From: Planctomycetaceae bacterium
GTDB taxonomy: Bacteria; Planctomycetota; Planctomycetia; Pirellulales; Pirellulaceae
Assembly: GCA_018658605.1 (NCBI GenBank)
Contig: JABHUV010000211.1
Span: forward strand, 1 to 64,000
Length of the DNA: 64,000 nt
Reading direction: 5' to 3'
Shown here: positions 63,555 to 64,000 of the stretch, in pieces
Layout of the letters: every line of letters begins with the position of its first letter
Numbering within the stretch: position 1 is the first letter of the stretch
Notes under the pieces: generated by a model
What the model was told of the DNA's origin: nothing
Databases searched by the model: none
What the model saw: only the letters and a program-made list of their open reading frames with translations
Position numbers and translations under genes: made by a program

Positions 63555-64000
63555 ATGTCTACAACGACTACTCCGGAAAAAGTAACAGGCGCAACAATTA
63601 GATTTGCTGGTGACTCAGGCGACGGAATGCAACTGTCTGGGACTCAACTCACCAACACGTCGGCTCTAGCGGGAAACGACGTCGCGACTTTTCCAGACTA
63701 CCCAGCAGAGATTCGCGCACCTCGAGGAACTCGGGCAGGTGTCTCTGGGTTTCAAGTGCAGATTGCTGCGGAAGATATTTTTACGCCTGGCGACCAACTT
63801 GATACACTTGTCGTGATGAATCCAGCGGCGTTAGTTACGAACATCGGAGACCTCAAAACGGGTGGCACACTGATTGTCAATGAAGATAGCTTCCAAGACA
63901 AAGATCTACGGTTAGCTAAACTCGATGAGAATCCTCTAGATGGCGCAGGCCTAGATGAATATCGAGTCATCAAAATTAAAATGACACTGCTCACTCGAAC
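63555..64000 (+). CDS. korA: 2-oxoglutarate:ferredoxin oxidoreductase alpha subunit, partial (KorA)
   Basis: ATG at 63555 opens a frame that continues past the window end (148 complete codons seen). The translation [20 protein letters not shown] and then [25 protein letters not shown] is the gamma-type start of KorA proteins, which fuse gamma and alpha units of 2-oxoacid:ferredoxin oxidoreductase. The enzyme converts 2-oxoglutarate and CoA to succinyl-CoA, reducing ferredoxin. The alpha part and the beta subunit gene (korB) should lie beyond the window. Confidence 0.9.
   Translation, partial: MSTTTTPEKVTGATIRFAGDSGDGMQLSGTQLTNTSALAGNDVATFPDYPAEIRAPRGTRAGVSGFQVQIAAEDIFTPGDQLDTLVVMNPAALVTNIGDLKTGGTLIVNEDSFQDKDLRLAKLDENPLDGAGLDEYRVIKIKMTLLTR

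Noticed and set aside
1..64000. tRNA, rRNA, CRISPR array, insertion sequence or prophage
   Set aside because: I saw no rRNA signature, no tRNA cloverleaf elements in order, no regular repeat-spacer series and no transposase, integrase or phage protein; short or degenerate copies could escape reading by eye.

Overview
The window looks like part of a chromosome from a planctomycete, probably related to Pirellulales. Three things point there. First, there are two sets of the PSCyt1/DUF1549/DUF1553 plus DUF1501 secreted protein genes that typify the phylum. Second, LL-diaminopimelate aminotransferase (dapL) is present. Third, several secreted or membrane proteins belong to families I associate with planctomycetes. 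GC content looks moderate. Many genes lack a clear Shine-Dalgarno site, use GTG or TTG starts, or are joined by 1-4 nt stop/start overlaps. I saw no rRNA, tRNA, CRISPR array, transposase or phage gene.

Layout. 1-4.8 kb (minus strand): a partial multi-pass membrane protein, an Eis-like acetyltransferase, a remote BshC-like protein and a family 2 glycosyltransferase. 4.9-9.9 kb (plus): sugar isomerase-like protein, Nif3-like protein, rsmE and several conserved membrane or secreted proteins. 10.0-14.5 kb (plus): trkA and trkH for potassium uptake (trkH carries a large extra loop), then an epimerase-like protein. 14.6-19.6 kb: a 100-bp imperfect palindrome, a WYL-type regulator, and a divergent, tightly overlapped three-gene operon of asparagine-synthetase-like protein, radical SAM enzyme and halogenase-like flavoprotein. 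19.9-29.6 kb (plus): two DUF1549/DUF1501 modules and a WD40 protein. 29.6-31.0 kb: folC (minus). 31.4-35.9 kb: ABC exporter-like ATPase and permease plus an anchored partner protein. 36.0-42.5 kb (minus): a regulatory island of ECF sigma factor, anti-sigma-like protein, Ser/Thr kinase, FHA protein and membrane-anchored coiled-coil protein. 42.8-53.5 kb (plus): HEAT-like protein, PncC-adenylyltransferase fusion, EamA transporter, ROK kinase, lepA, two unusual signal peptidases and lptB. 53.5-54.8 kb: dapL (minus). 54.9-63.0 kb (minus): RDD / SpoIIM / membrane protein / DUF4129 / DUF4350 / MoxR / DUF58 cluster. 63.6 kb to the end: partial korA.

The best candidate for an undescribed system is the operon at 15.8-19.6 kb. 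It combines an amide-forming PP-loop enzyme that has lost the glutaminase cysteine, a radical SAM enzyme resembling the archaeosine enzyme RaSEA, and a flavoprotein related to halogenases. A nearby WYL regulator and a 9-bp inverted repeat lie in the shared upstream region. This could be a small-molecule or nucleoside-modification pathway; its product cannot be read from sequence. Other unusual items are the NMN deamidase/adenylyltransferase fusion, the twin zinc-ribbon signal peptidases with beta-sandwich inserts, and the possible low-molecular-weight-thiol genes at the left end.
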